DNA of 64,000 nucleotides from an uncultured Christensenellaceae bacterium (GCA_910586985.1 CAJUKK010000007.1:62001-126000), one strand, 5' to 3'. Positions 52,254 to 61,653 are shown, counted from the first letter of the stretch. Made by a program: numbers and translations. Notes: a model not told the origin generated them from the letters alone.

Positions 52254-54896
52254 TTATAATAGATCCCATATATTCATCTGATTTTTAGTGGTCTTATTAA
52301 TTACATTATACCATGAATGCATCCAACTTGCATATCTTCGACTAGCTGTTTCCGTCCATTGGGGATTAAATTGTTTTTTTAAATATGCGGCCAAACCCGC
52401 CGTCGAAGTATTTTTGCTATTAGTAGATTCCATATATTCACAAGTTAAATGATATGGCGGTAATTCTTTTATGTATTCAATCACATCATCAATAGACTTT
52501 TTATCAACTATTAATTCTTTTTTTATGGTAATTATGTGAGCCTTTAATAAGAATTGAATAACTTGCTTTTCTGGTCTTTGCATAAAATCTGTTTTCTGAG
52601 TTTTTTGCACACATATTGAATCTAATACTTTCGATACGTTTTTATATGTGCTTTCAATATAGTAAAATAGCTCTCCATTATGTTGCGAAGGTTTTTCAAA
52701 AGATATTAGGTTACACTCTTTCAACCAATTGTATAATTTAGTGCAATACATATTAAAGGTTTTAGGATTGTAATCGTATATGCTATACATTATATTTATA
52801 AAATCATCATAATTAGGCTCATCAATTTTATATAAACTTTGAACAACTGAATGTTGTGTCATAATTTTACTTATTTTCTTGATATTATTTTTTAAATCAC
52901 TATCTTTTAAAGATATACTACCATTAGTTCTATTAATTAGATCAAATTTCGCCAAATCAATTATTATATTAGTAGTTGTAGTTTCTTTAAAATTCAAACT
53001 TTTTGCAAATTCAGTCAAATCAATTTCTTGACTTTTTGACAGTATCTTTAAGGCATTAGCGATAGTGGCATAATGCATTATAGGCAAAAATGAAACTTCA
53101 AATTTAGGTGTAGAACCATTCAACAAAAAATCTTTAAAAATATCCCAATAAATTACTAATTTATTGCCCCTTTTTATAATCAATCTTCTCGCTATTAATG
53201 TATCAACAGATTTATCATAATTTGTAAGCATATCGAAATAATCAGCAGGAGAATTCCCAGCAATAGTTCTTAAACATGCAACATCTTGGCTACTAAGTCC
53301 CTCAAGATCCTGTTCAAATATTTTTTCTTTTTTTACCCCATCAATTAAAATATCTAATTCATTATCTATGTTATCATAATTCATTTCTAAATGAATACAT
53401 AATTTTTTTAATAACCACGGTAAATTGTTACTCTCAGTTATAAGATATTCTGATAAAAGTTTACCAATCTTTTTAAATTTTGAATATTCAATATATTTGC
53501 TCAAACATTCCGAACAATCTTTTGAAGTGAATTTTCCCAAGTAGAATTCTATGCGATGATCTCTTAACTCGTTCCAAATAATATAAGCGGGATGTTCTGG
53601 CGAAACACTAAAATCAGTTTTCCATGAAAATCCTATTACAAAATTTGCACTTAATTCTTCAACAATAAAGCACAAATTTTTAACATCATTAAATATTTTT
53701 TTAAATTCTATTTTAGAGATAATCTCTTCAAATTGATCAAAATTTAAAACTAATAATTTCTTTTCTCTTTTTATTTGTGCCAAAGCCTTTTGTATTTCTG
53801 TATTTAGAAAGAAATTATTTATATTGGAAAACTTTATATTTTCAATATTTAGATTGATAAAATTTTCATCATTTAATTTTTTGAATAAAGACATAAGAAC
53901 ATAGTTAATATAATTCTCAGTATTGGCACTTCTTACATCTATATTACAAACATATGCACTACTTTTATATTTCTTTTCTACATCTTCTTTTATTTTTAAT
54001 AATAAGGAACTTTTGCCTAGACCTGATGGCGACATTAAAGAAAAAATTCTCGTCACTGTTTTTTTATTTAACACATCTTCATAAAATTTCAAAACCTTAT
54101 TTAAAATTGATTTCCTTCCTATAAAATCCACTGGCCTCGATGGACGAGTATCAAACCAGTCCTCTCCACTGTTTACATATATAATATTGTCAAAATTATT
54201 GTGACTTGTATTATAATTTTGCTCATATTCCGTATTTTTTTGTGTCCGTATTATCCAATTCATACTTCCTAATGAATTAGATGTATTTTTTACTTTAATT
54301 AACATCTCTTCATTAGCAATTTCATCACCAGTTTTAGCATCAAATAAAACTAATGAATCAACTACATTTTCTGAAGGCACCAATTTAACCGCCCAAAAAT
54401 ATGAAATTTCTGTTATTAAAAGCGTATAATCAAAAACCTCTTCTTCTTTAATTGAAAGAGTCAATGGTGACTTTATTTCATTGTTATCAATAAGTAATTT
54501 AATGATATCTTCAGATTGTAAAATCGTAAAATTCTTCAATTTCTCATTAGTGTCACGACTGTTCCATATACCCTTCGCCTCTTTACCTAAAAGTCCAGTA
54601 GTTATTAAAACGGCTTCATCATAATGTCCCAAAAAGAAGGCATTACCCAACAACTTGGAAATTACTTCTGCATTTATATTCTCTTTCCACGCCTTACACT
54701 CAATATAAACTTTTTTATTACCAAAAATAGATTTTGCCTCAACATCTATCTCCATACCCGTTTTTCTTAATTCAAACACAACAGAGTATTGCATTTTTTT
54801 AAATATAATTTGAGCAAGTTTTTCCAACAAGTCCCCTTTATCTTTGTTAGAAGAGTCTCTATTTGATGATATTTCTATGCTACAAGGCTTTATCAT
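52254..54896 (-). CDS. Mrr-like nuclease fused to a STAND/AAA NTPase
   Basis: The first 135 residues form a restriction-endonuclease-like fold (GDLLEKLAQIIF, GMEIDVEAK, YIECKAW), matching Mrr_cat D/E-(D/E)xK. A linker leads to a P-loop NTPase: Walker A SPSGLGKSS, Walker B LLVLNFDQFEEI, then winged-helix and C-terminal helical parts. 880 residues. Low GC (long A/T runs) marks it as acquired. Nuclease plus signalling NTPase is a common architecture of anti-phage proteins; recognition of an invader is inferred. The KilA-N gene lies 40 bases upstream. Confidence 0.78.
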   Translation of the reverse strand: MIKPCSIEISSNRDSSNKDKGDLLEKLAQIIFKKMQYSVVFELRKTGMEIDVEAKSIFGNKKVYIECKAWKENINAEVISKLLGNAFFLGHYDEAVLITTGLLGKEAKGIWNSRDTNEKLKNFTILQSEDIIKLLIDNNEIKSPLTLSIKEEEVFDYTLLITEISYFWAVKLVPSENVVDSLVLFDAKTGDEIANEEMLIKVKNTSNSLGSMNWIIRTQKNTEYEQNYNTSHNNFDNIIYVNSGEDWFDTRPSRPVDFIGRKSILNKVLKFYEDVLNKKTVTRIFSLMSPSGLGKSSLLLKIKEDVEKKYKSSAYVCNIDVRSANTENYINYVLMSLFKKLNDENFINLNIENIKFSNINNFFLNTEIQKALAQIKREKKLLVLNFDQFEEIISKIEFKKIFNDVKNLCFIVEELSANFVIGFSWKTDFSVSPEHPAYIIWNELRDHRIEFYLGKFTSKDCSECLSKYIEYSKFKKIGKLLSEYLITESNNLPWLLKKLCIHLEMNYDNIDNELDILIDGVKKEKIFEQDLEGLSSQDVACLRTIAGNSPADYFDMLTNYDKSVDTLIARRLIIKRGNKLVIYWDIFKDFLLNGSTPKFEVSFLPIMHYATIANALKILSKSQEIDLTEFAKSLNFKETTTTNIIIDLAKFDLINRTNGSISLKDSDLKNNIKKISKIMTQHSVVQSLYKIDEPNYDDFINIMYSIYDYNPKTFNMYCTKLYNWLKECNLISFEKPSQHNGELFYYIESTYKNVSKVLDSICVQKTQKTDFMQRPEKQVIQFLLKAHIITIKKELIVDKKSIDDVIEYIKELPPYHLTCEYMESTNSKNTSTAGLAAYLKKQFNPQWTETASRRYASWMHSWYNVINKTTKNQMNIWDLL

Positions 54897-54936
54897 AATT
54901 ATCTCCTTTGTAATTATAAAAATTAAAAACTTGGTT

Positions 54937-55512
54937 TTACATTAAACTTTTAATTACTATCATTTTAGCAAATGCGTATCTCTTTTCTGGGAATAACCAA
55001 GTAATAAAATCAATTGCAATTTCATGATAGGCATATGTTCCACCGCCTTTACCTTGCTTGGAAATTAATCCTTTTGCATTCGTATTCGATATCCATGTTT
55101 TAGCAGTCAAGGTAAACGACGGCTCTTTGGTTTTGTTCATTAGCTTTCTTGCTTCTTCTATATTAAAGTCGGTATTATGCTCTTCTTCCCACAAACAAAG
55201 TAACTCTAGTGTATTGACATTCCTTAGCCAAGATTGAATGATATAACTTGGGTTTGTTTCATCTTTTCTTTTCGCTATTTCTGTTAATGAATAAGTTTGC
55301 TTATCTTTATATTCAAGATGCTTCAACTCCATTAATAATTGAGCATAAGGTCTGTTAGTTTCCAAATATTTTTGAATAGATATTCTTTGGTTTTTGAGTG
55401 TATATTCGGCTGTTTCGTCACATATAGCAGCACTTTCCTGCAACTCTTTTACTGTCCGTTCTATGTTGCCTAAATATTCGGCAACCGCATCATCATAAAT
55501 TTCTAAGCTCAT
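54937..55512 (-). CDS. KilA-N domain protein, possibly truncated
   Basis: The C-terminal part (SWISNTNAKGLISKQGKGGGTYAYHEIAIDFITWLFPEKRYAFAKMI) matches the KilA-N DNA-binding domain of phages and phage-derived islands. The usual continuation after the FxxxxI helix is missing, so a C-terminal truncation is possible. 191 residues; AT-rich like the adjacent NTPase and probably in one transcript with it. Confidence 0.7.
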   Translation of the reverse strand: MSLEIYDDAVAEYLGNIERTVKELQESAAICDETAEYTLKNQRISIQKYLETNRPYAQLLMELKHLEYKDKQTYSLTEIAKRKDETNPSYIIQSWLRNVNTLELLCLWEEEHNTDFNIEEARKLMNKTKEPSFTLTAKTWISNTNAKGLISKQGKGGGTYAYHEIAIDFITWLFPEKRYAFAKMIVIKSLM

Positions 55513-55722
55513 AATAATACCTCTTTATAATGATTATAACATATTTGCCTACAAAAAGAAAGCATATTACATAAGTCGCATATTCTTATGTTTAAAATTT
55601 TGACACCTAAAATAAAACATTAATATTTTTAAGTTTATCTTTTAATCTTGATTAAATAGCCTAAATAATATAAATATATGGGTTAATTCCGCTTTATTTT
55701 TAGGTTTTAAACCCTAAATAGC

Positions 55723-55763
55723 AAAAAAGTCGCATTTGTCTTTCGACAAATTACGACTTTTTT
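55723..55763. terminator. Terminator after tRNA-Leu(TAG)
   Basis: AAAAAAGTCG and CGACTTTTTT close an imperfect hairpin with an inner TTTGT/ACAAA stem and CTTTCG loop. T-runs occur on both strands. Confidence 0.7.
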
Positions 55764-55767
55764 CTTT

Positions 55768-55850
55768 TGGTGCTGCTGACAGGGGTTGAACCTGCACGGA
55801 TAACCACAGGATTCTAAGTCCTGCGCGTCTGCCAATTCCGCCACAGCAGC
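55768..55850 (-). tRNA. tRNA-Leu (anticodon TAG)
   Basis: The minus strand starts GCTGCTGTGGCGGAATTGG, anticodon stem CAGGA/TCCTG surrounds CTTAGAA (anticodon TAG), with a class II variable arm, T-loop GGTTCAACCCC and an encoded CCA at 55770-55768. Confidence 0.94.
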
Positions 55851-55961
55851 AAATAAATTTTCAAAAAGTCTTACATTTTCGCTCAATTTATACCAACAAA
55901 ACTTAAACGAAAATAAAAAACCCCATATGTCGGCAATATCAAGCGCGATATACAGGATTTT

Positions 55962-56038
<77 letters not shown>

Positions 56039-56146
56039 GCAGAAAAAACAACACAATAATATTACCTGTTTTTCACAATCCTGTCAAGCATTCCCGCGCT
56101 TATTTTTCGAAAAAAATGACAAATATTTATTTTTTTACGGCAGTAT

Positions 56147-57124
56147 TTATTCGTACATCTCCGTCTTTGTACTCCGTGAAAACATTTCTTCGATCACGCT
56201 TCTGCACTTCGTCATATCGTCGGATACGTCGCCGTAACAAACGCTATACACGGCACGGGTGATGGGCAGATCTACGCCGTATTTTTCCCCAAGTCCCTTC
56301 ATTGCCTTTGAAGTTGCAACCCCTTCCGCAAGCTTTTCAAAACGCTGTCCCTTTGCCAACATCTCACCATACATGCGATTATGCGAATAGGGAGAAAACA
56401 GTGTCGTCTCATAATCTCCCAGATGCGCAAGTCCGTACGCGGAAAGTTCGTTCCCCCCCATTGCTTTTATAAGACGCGCAACCTCTCTTGCGCCGCGCGT
56501 CATTAACGGTCCTTTCAGCGGCACGCATACTACATCAAGAACGCCTGCGGCAATCCCCATCACGTTTTTTGCAGCTGCGCCGATTTCCGTTCCGATCAGA
56601 TCGTTCCCATAATAAAAACGAATTAAATCACTGCGAAACATATCCACGAGGCCGCGTTTAAGTTTTTCGTTGACAGAATCTATTACCATGCAATTGGGGA
56701 CGCCGTTTACAAAGCTTTGAATGTGACCGGGCCCGACCCAAACAGCAATTTTATCGGAAGAAATTCCGCTCTCCACTAAAATTTCCGAAAGACGTTTGCC
56801 CGTTTCAACCTCTATTCCTTTCATGCACAATACAAACGTTTTATCCTGTACGGGATACTTGACAATACGTTGCATAAATCCGCGCAAGCCCTGTGCACTG
56901 ATGGAAATTACAATGATCTCCGCCCGCTTTACCGCATATTCAAGGTCACAGGAAAGCTCAATCTTTTTATCAAGCGACACATATTCGTTGCGACCCGTTT
57001 CTTTTAAAATCCGATATGAACCATCGCCATCCGGACCCCAAGATAAAACTTCATTCCCTCGGCGGGATAAATACCAAGCAATAAACGAACCCCAACGACC
57101 GCAACCAAGCACCGATATTCTCAT
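56147..57124 (-). CDS. gpsA: Glycerol-3-phosphate dehydrogenase [NAD(P)+]
   Basis: The start MRISVLGCGRWGSFIAWYL, with CAGAGG upstream, gives 325 residues with the GxGxWG dinucleotide motif, and the substrate domain GTEIGAAAKNVMGIAAG and NELSAYGLAHLGDYETTLFS. It reduces dihydroxyacetone phosphate to glycerol-3-phosphate for lipid synthesis. It is the last gene of the minus-strand core operon. Confidence 0.93.
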   Translation of the reverse strand: MRISVLGCGRWGSFIAWYLSRRGNEVLSWGPDGDGSYRILKETGRNEYVSLDKKIELSCDLEYAVKRAEIIVISISAQGLRGFMQRIVKYPVQDKTFVLCMKGIEVETGKRLSEILVESGISSDKIAVWVGPGHIQSFVNGVPNCMVIDSVNEKLKRGLVDMFRSDLIRFYYGNDLIGTEIGAAAKNVMGIAAGVLDVVCVPLKGPLMTRGAREVARLIKAMGGNELSAYGLAHLGDYETTLFSPYSHNRMYGEMLAKGQRFEKLAEGVATSKAMKGLGEKYGVDLPITRAVYSVCYGDVSDDMTKCRSVIEEMFSRSTKTEMYE

Positions 57125-57165
57125 GATAACCTCTGCTTTACGCCGCTCACGGCGCACCTTTATCT

Positions 57166-57759
57166 TTATATTTCTTTACGATCGAGAAGCGCGCGAGACA
57201 GCGTAACTTCATCGGTGTATTCAAGCTCCGACCCGATCGGAACTCCGTGTGCAATTCTCGTCACTTTTACTCCGAGCGGTTTTAAAATTTTAGCGATATA
57301 CATGGCGGTTGCCTCGCCCTCCACGTCGGGATTAGTCGCCATAATGACCTCTTTCACGTCTCCCCCGTTCACCCGCGCAAGCAACTCCTTAATGCGGATA
57401 TCGTTTGGAGACACGCCGTTCATCGGATCGATCACCCCATGGAGTACGTGATACACGCCCTTAAACTCATGCAATTTTTCAAGTGCAATTACGTCCTTCG
57501 GCTCTTTTACAACACATACAATCGATTTATCGCGCGTTTTGCATACGTCGCAAACATCCTCTTCGGTAAAATTACCGCAAACTTTACAATAATGAACTTT
57601 GCGTTTGGCATTCACAATCGCATCTGCGAATGCGCGCGCCTCGCCTTCTGACATATCGATAATGCGGTAAGCGTAACGCTGAGCCGTTTTTTTTCCGACT
57701 CCGGGAAGCTTACTAAATTCGTTCATTAACCGTCCGATTGGTTCGATAAATACCTCCAC
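57166..57759 (-). CDS. recR: Recombination mediator protein RecR
   Basis: 197 residues with the helix-hairpin-helix LPGVGKKTAQRYAY, the CKVCGNFTEEDVCDVC zinc finger and a Toprim domain (ATNPDVEGEATAMYI). RecR with RecO loads RecA at gaps. The dnaX-ybaB-recR order is classic; it follows ybaB by two bases. Confidence 0.95.
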   Translation of the reverse strand: MEVFIEPIGRLMNEFSKLPGVGKKTAQRYAYRIIDMSEGEARAFADAIVNAKRKVHYCKVCGNFTEEDVCDVCKTRDKSIVCVVKEPKDVIALEKLHEFKGVYHVLHGVIDPMNGVSPNDIRIKELLARVNGGDVKEVIMATNPDVEGEATAMYIAKILKPLGVKVTRIAHGVPIGSELEYTDEVTLSRALLDRKEI

Positions 57760-57761
57760 GG

Positions 57762-58100
57762 CTACATCAAACCTCCCATTCCGCCCATGCCGCCGAACTT
57801 CGCCATCTTCTCTTTATAAACTTCGTCCGCTTTTTTATAACCGTCGAGAATCGCCGCCATCACGAGATCTTCCAGCATCTCTTCATCCTCGGGATCAATG
57901 ATAGATTTATCGATTTCGATTCCGTCTATAATTTTTTTGGCATTCATATATACAACGACTGCCTCGCCACCCGAGGTACCGACGATTTCCCAATCATCGA
58001 GGAGTTTTTCCGTCTCTGCCATCTCCTCCTGCATTTTTTGAGCTTGTTTCATGAGATTCTGCATTCCGCCGCCCATGCCGCCTCTGCCGTAACCTGCCAT
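57762..58100 (-). CDS. YbaB/EbfC nucleoid-associated protein
   Basis: A 112-residue protein with Gly/Met-rich ends (MAGYGRGGMGGGM and GGMGGMGGLM) and the central MQEEMAETEKLL helix and IDGIEIDKSIIDPEDEEMLEDLVMAA block of YbaB. It binds DNA as a dimer by family knowledge, and lies between dnaX and recR as usual. Confidence 0.93.
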   Translation of the reverse strand: MAGYGRGGMGGGMQNLMKQAQKMQEEMAETEKLLDDWEIVGTSGGEAVVVYMNAKKIIDGIEIDKSIIDPEDEEMLEDLVMAAILDGYKKADEVYKEKMAKFGGMGGMGGLM

Positions 58101-58121
58101 ATCTTTTACCTCTCTCTGTTT

Positions 58122-59813
58122 TTATTTCATTTCCACGGGGTAATCGGAAAAGTCCTGCTTTAACTTTTCGATCCCGTTTGCACGCGACTCAACCTGCTCG
58201 CCTTTCAGTTTTACGGCAAAATCAGTAATACCGATCAGCGAGAACGTCTCCGCCATTGTCTTTTTATGCTCGTCTCTGCTCAGAGATGCATATATATTCT
58301 TGCTCTCTGTGTACAGCGCAAGCGTATTTCCTTCGTACTCCGCTTCCAGATCATCGCAAAGCGTCCTGAGTACGCCGTTACTGCTCGTTTTGCGCAGCGT
58401 GCGTATAAATTTGCCGAAAGCAACTTGCGCCGTCATTGTACCCGCCGCAGGAGCGGGTTGTAACGGTGATTCCGTCTCTTTCACTTCTTTTTTCGATTCC
58501 TGTATTTTGGGCGCAAAAACCTGTTCTTCCGTCGGAGGCAATCCAAAAAATCCGTCGCCAAAATCAGGTTCTTCAAGCGGAGGCGGATAATCCTCTTTCC
58601 GCTCCTCTTTTTTGCGCTTTTGCGGCGGTTTTGTTTCCGCCTCTGCTTTTGGCGCAACCGTGCCGCCCTCCGCAATCTGTTTTTCTAACAGCGCAATACG
58701 CGTAAGCAAAGCCTCGATATCGTAATCCTGTTCGGGCATACACGCACGCATGATCGCAGTCTCTAAACTGATACGGGGAGATGAAACGTATTTAAGTTCC
58801 GTCTCTGTCTTTGCAAAAATTTCAGTTGCGCGAAGAACAGTATGACCGTCCGCCCGTTCTGCAATCTTTTGTACATGACCGAATAGCAATTCAGGCAAAG
58901 AAAGTAATTTTTGAGCGTTCTGTCCGCATGCTTTTACAACGGAAACGCGGTTGAGCATGGAAAGCACGTCCTTACACAAAACTCCCACTGCTTTACCTTC
59001 GGAAAGAATACTTTCGGTATGTTCAAATGCGCTCTTTAAATCGCAGTCCAGAATCTTACCGACTAATGTAGCTATCTCTTCAAAATCAGCGCTGCCGAGC
59101 ACTGCGGAAACGCCCTCATAGGTAAGTTTGTCGCCATATGACAGACACATCTCTGCAATCGACAGCATATCGCGATCACTTCCCGCGCCGGCGCGAGCAA
59201 TAGCGGCAACCGCCGCGTCCTCGTATGATTTTTTCAAATCATGTAAAATACTCTTTAAATGATTTTCAAGATCCTCGGTCGGAATAAGCTTAAAATCAAG
59301 CCGCATGCAACGTGAGAGTATGGTTGCGGGGATTTTTTGCGGTTCGGTCGTCGCGAGAATAAATATCGCGTGGCGGGGCGGTTCTTCGAGCGTTTTCAAA
59401 AGCGCGTTAAACGCACTGTCCGTGAGCATGTGCACCTCGTCGATAATGTACACTTTATACCTTCCCGTAACGGGCGGATATTGCACTTTTTCTCTGAGAT
59501 CGCGCATTTCATTGACGCCGTTATTCGAAGCTGCATCGATTTCGACAATATCAAGCGTACCGCGTTCCACCGCAAGACAGGTTTCGCATTTCCCGCAAGG
59601 CGATCCGTTTTGAGGGTGCTCGCAATTGACCGCCCGCGCAAAAATACGCGCGACGCTTGTTTTTCCCGTACCGCGAGGGCCTGTAAAGAGATAGGCATGC
59701 CCCACAATATCGCCTGCGATCTGATTTTTTAATATCCGGACAACATGCTCCTGCCGCACCATTTTATCAAACGTGTCCGGACGGAACTTTCTGTATAGCG
59801 ATAAATGCGACAT
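58122..59813 (-). CDS. dnaX: DNA polymerase III gamma/tau subunit
   Basis: 563 residues: RFC-like AAA+ clamp-loader with Walker A GPRGTGKTS, zinc cluster CGKCETCLAVERG, Walker B VYIIDEVHML and SRC motif. A Pro/Glu/Lys linker (about 385-480) and a C-terminal tau-like domain follow. It loads the beta clamp. In the linker a run of six A (58613-58608) precedes GAGGAG; a frameshift to a shorter gamma form is conceivable but not shown. Confidence 0.94.
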   Translation of the reverse strand: MSHLSLYRKFRPDTFDKMVRQEHVVRILKNQIAGDIVGHAYLFTGPRGTGKTSVARIFARAVNCEHPQNGSPCGKCETCLAVERGTLDIVEIDAASNNGVNEMRDLREKVQYPPVTGRYKVYIIDEVHMLTDSAFNALLKTLEEPPRHAIFILATTEPQKIPATILSRCMRLDFKLIPTEDLENHLKSILHDLKKSYEDAAVAAIARAGAGSDRDMLSIAEMCLSYGDKLTYEGVSAVLGSADFEEIATLVGKILDCDLKSAFEHTESILSEGKAVGVLCKDVLSMLNRVSVVKACGQNAQKLLSLPELLFGHVQKIAERADGHTVLRATEIFAKTETELKYVSSPRISLETAIMRACMPEQDYDIEALLTRIALLEKQIAEGGTVAPKAEAETKPPQKRKKEERKEDYPPPLEEPDFGDGFFGLPPTEEQVFAPKIQESKKEVKETESPLQPAPAAGTMTAQVAFGKFIRTLRKTSSNGVLRTLCDDLEAEYEGNTLALYTESKNIYASLSRDEHKKTMAETFSLIGITDFAVKLKGEQVESRANGIEKLKQDFSDYPVEMK

Positions 59814-59822
59814 AGCACCCCT

Positions 59823-60401
59823 TTATGCGCGGTATGCGCGCTGTAATTTTTTTTTCGATCTTGCAAGCGCGTTATCTACGCTCTTCATATCCTTTCCCGT
59901 GGCCTCGCAAATCTGCGCGTAACTCATACCCTCAAGGTACATCGTCACCACGCGGAACTCAAAGTCTGAAAGTTCACGCATGAGTTTCATTTTAAATTCG
60001 GTTTTCGATTCGGATGAAATCAAAAATTCTTCGGGCGACTGTTCTTCCGAAAGAACGGAGTCCGAATCGCCAAGCGAAACAAAGACGCCCATAGGCATTT
60101 TGCGGTTAGACATGCGCACTGCGTCCAGAATCCGCCGCGTTACGCACATGTACGCAAAGTTTTTAAAACTCTTTCCCGACGACGCATTATAATCGCGTAT
60201 AGCGGTATAGAGACCGACCATCCCCTCCTGAACAAGGTCTTCCGTCTCACCTCCCACAAGGAAAAATCCGCGCGCCCGCGCCCGCACCATATTTTTATAT
60301 CGATTTAAAAGCTCCTCGATCGCCCACGTTTCTCCTGCCTGACCGCGCGTAGCGAGCGTTTCGTCCTTTTCACGGAATGAACTTTGCACGTACCACCTCA
60401 T
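59823..60401 (-). CDS. RNA polymerase sigma factor, SigH type
   Basis: 192 residues with region 2 (AIEELLNRYKNMVRARARGFF, DLVQEGMVGLYTAIRDYN, FKNFAYMCVTRRILDAVR) and region 4 (LSDFEFRVVTMYLEGMSYAQICEATGKDMKSVDNALARSKKKL). It matches sigma-H of sporulating Firmicutes in sequence and in its place next to rlmB. It overlaps the rlmB end by 32 bases; a GTG at 60389 with GAGGTG ahead is an alternative start. Confidence 0.9.
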   Translation of the reverse strand: MRWYVQSSFREKDETLATRGQAGETWAIEELLNRYKNMVRARARGFFLVGGETEDLVQEGMVGLYTAIRDYNASSGKSFKNFAYMCVTRRILDAVRMSNRKMPMGVFVSLGDSDSVLSEEQSPEEFLISSESKTEFKMKLMRELSDFEFRVVTMYLEGMSYAQICEATGKDMKSVDNALARSKKKLQRAYRA

Positions 60402-61080
60402 AGACAGCTATGCCGAGCGCAACCGAAGCGTTAAGCGAATTGACCTTCCCGAGCAGCGGCAGAGACAACACTTTATCGCATTTCTCTTTGGTTAAACGCT
60501 TTACGCCGCTATCTTCGCCGCCGACGATAAGCGCAACTTTTCCCGTTAGTTTTTCACGGTAAATACTCTCTCCGCCCGCTTCTAATGCATAAATCCAATA
60601 GCCCAAATCTTTGAGCTTATCGATCGCATAATTGATGGACGGAACTTTTGCCACTTTTATGTGCTCTGCCGCCCCCGCAGAAATACGCACGACAGCATCG
60701 GTAACGCTCGCGCCCTTGGCGTTCGGAATAACGACTCCGTCCGCGCCCGCGCATTCCGCAACCCGTAGAATACTGCCGAGATTGTGAACATCCTCGATTC
60801 CGTCGCAGAGTACAATTAAACTTTCATCCTTTCCTGCTAAATCGTAAAGATCGGAATATACGAAATCCGTTGTATATGCAATTACGCCCTGATGCCGTTT
60901 TTCCGTGCTTTCACGGTCAAGCGCAATCCTATCGACAAACTGTACGCGTATATTTTTTCTCCGCGCCTCGGCAAATATCTTCCCGAGCACGCCCTGCGCG
61001 CCTTTTTCAAGCAAAATTTTATCGATTGTTTTATCTGTCTTTAACAGTTCGAGTACGGCGTTGCGTCCTTCTGTCTTCAT
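60370..61080 (-). CDS. rlmB: 23S rRNA (guanosine-2'-O-)-methyltransferase, TrmH/RlmB family
   Basis: 236 residues with a short substrate-binding domain (EGRNAVLELLK), then the SPOUT knot: LCDGIEDVHNLGSILRVAE, VIPNAKGASVTDAVVRISAGA, ALIVGGEDSGVKRL and LPLLGKVNSLNASVALGIAVYE. It methylates 23S rRNA by family. It is coupled to mrnC by a four-base overlap. Confidence 0.93.
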   Translation of the reverse strand: MKTEGRNAVLELLKTDKTIDKILLEKGAQGVLGKIFAEARRKNIRVQFVDRIALDRESTEKRHQGVIAYTTDFVYSDLYDLAGKDESLIVLCDGIEDVHNLGSILRVAECAGADGVVIPNAKGASVTDAVVRISAGAAEHIKVAKVPSINYAIDKLKDLGYWIYALEAGGESIYREKLTGKVALIVGGEDSGVKRLTKEKCDKVLSLPLLGKVNSLNASVALGIAVYEVVRAKFIP

Positions 61081-61490
61081 ATATGCTCCTCTTTTGTTTC
61101 CGCGTCGTTAAAAAACAATTCTTCGATACGCGAATGCCGCCCCGTGAGATACAGATACCCGATAAGAGCTTCGAACCCCGTCGAACGACTGTATTCCGCA
61201 CTCGTTGCATGTTTACTGCGGGAAAGTTTTTTTGCATTGCGCCCCCGACGGTAAACTCCGTCCTCCTGTTCGGTAAGAAGCGGCAAAACACGTTCCAACA
61301 ACTCGCTTTGTCCGTGCGCGGAAACCCGTTCCGAAGTTAAACGGTTTAGCTCGCCTGTTTTTCGACCGGTGGACAACGCAAGTCTTTCGCGCACGCACAG
61401 CGTATACACCGCGTCACCCACGAATGCAAGCACAACAGGATTTAATTGCAACGCCCTTTCTTCAGAAACAGGCTCGCCGATATGAACCAT
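61077..61490 (-). CDS. mrnC: Mini-ribonuclease III
   Basis: The start MVHIGEPVSEERAL gives 137 residues; an upstream extension is unlike the family. The RNase III catalytic segments LAFVGDAVYTLCVRERLA and EYSRSTGFEALIGYLYLTGR are present, and the dsRNA-binding domain is lacking, which defines MrnC, the 23S rRNA 3'-end maturase. The promoter's -10 ends only seven bases before the ATG, so the transcript may be leaderless. Confidence 0.93.
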   Translation of the reverse strand: MVHIGEPVSEERALQLNPVVLAFVGDAVYTLCVRERLALSTGRKTGELNRLTSERVSAHGQSELLERVLPLLTEQEDGVYRRGRNAKKLSRSKHATSAEYSRSTGFEALIGYLYLTGRHSRIEELFFNDAETKEEHI

Positions 61491-61497
61491 ATAATGT

Positions 61498-61526
61498 ATT
61501 ATAGCACGCTTTTTAAAATCTGACAA
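61498..61526 (-). promoter_or_regulatory. Promoter of the mrnC-gpsA operon
   Basis: TTGTCA (61526-61521) and TATAAT (61503-61498) on the minus strand with a 17-base spacer, seven bases from the mrnC ATG. Confidence 0.8.
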
Positions 61527-61590
61527 GCGTTCGAAAAGTAACGAAGAAAAATTATCATACGAATAAAAACGAATTTTTCCTAAAAAAGGT

Positions 61591-61619
61591 TTGCTTTGTG
61601 TCGGGAAAAGGGTTATAAT
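61591..61619 (+). promoter_or_regulatory. Promoter of the CPA2 antiporter gene
   Basis: TTGCTT (61591-61596) and TATAAT (61614-61619) with a 17-base spacer, followed by an ACAGGAGAT ribosome site. Confidence 0.8.
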
Positions 61620-61653
61620 AGTCAAAGTATTAAATTTTGTTACAGGAGATAAT

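Larger units (their letters stand above)
52254..55722. mobile_element. AT-rich acquired island beside tRNA-Leu(TAG)
   Basis: The two genes and their flanks are markedly AT-richer than the neighbouring core genes, and the island lies on the 3' side of tRNA-Leu(TAG), a common integration place. No integrase and no tRNA-end duplication is visible at the other edge, so it may be a defence gene relic. The 210 bases from 55513 to 55722 hold no gene. Confidence 0.5.
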
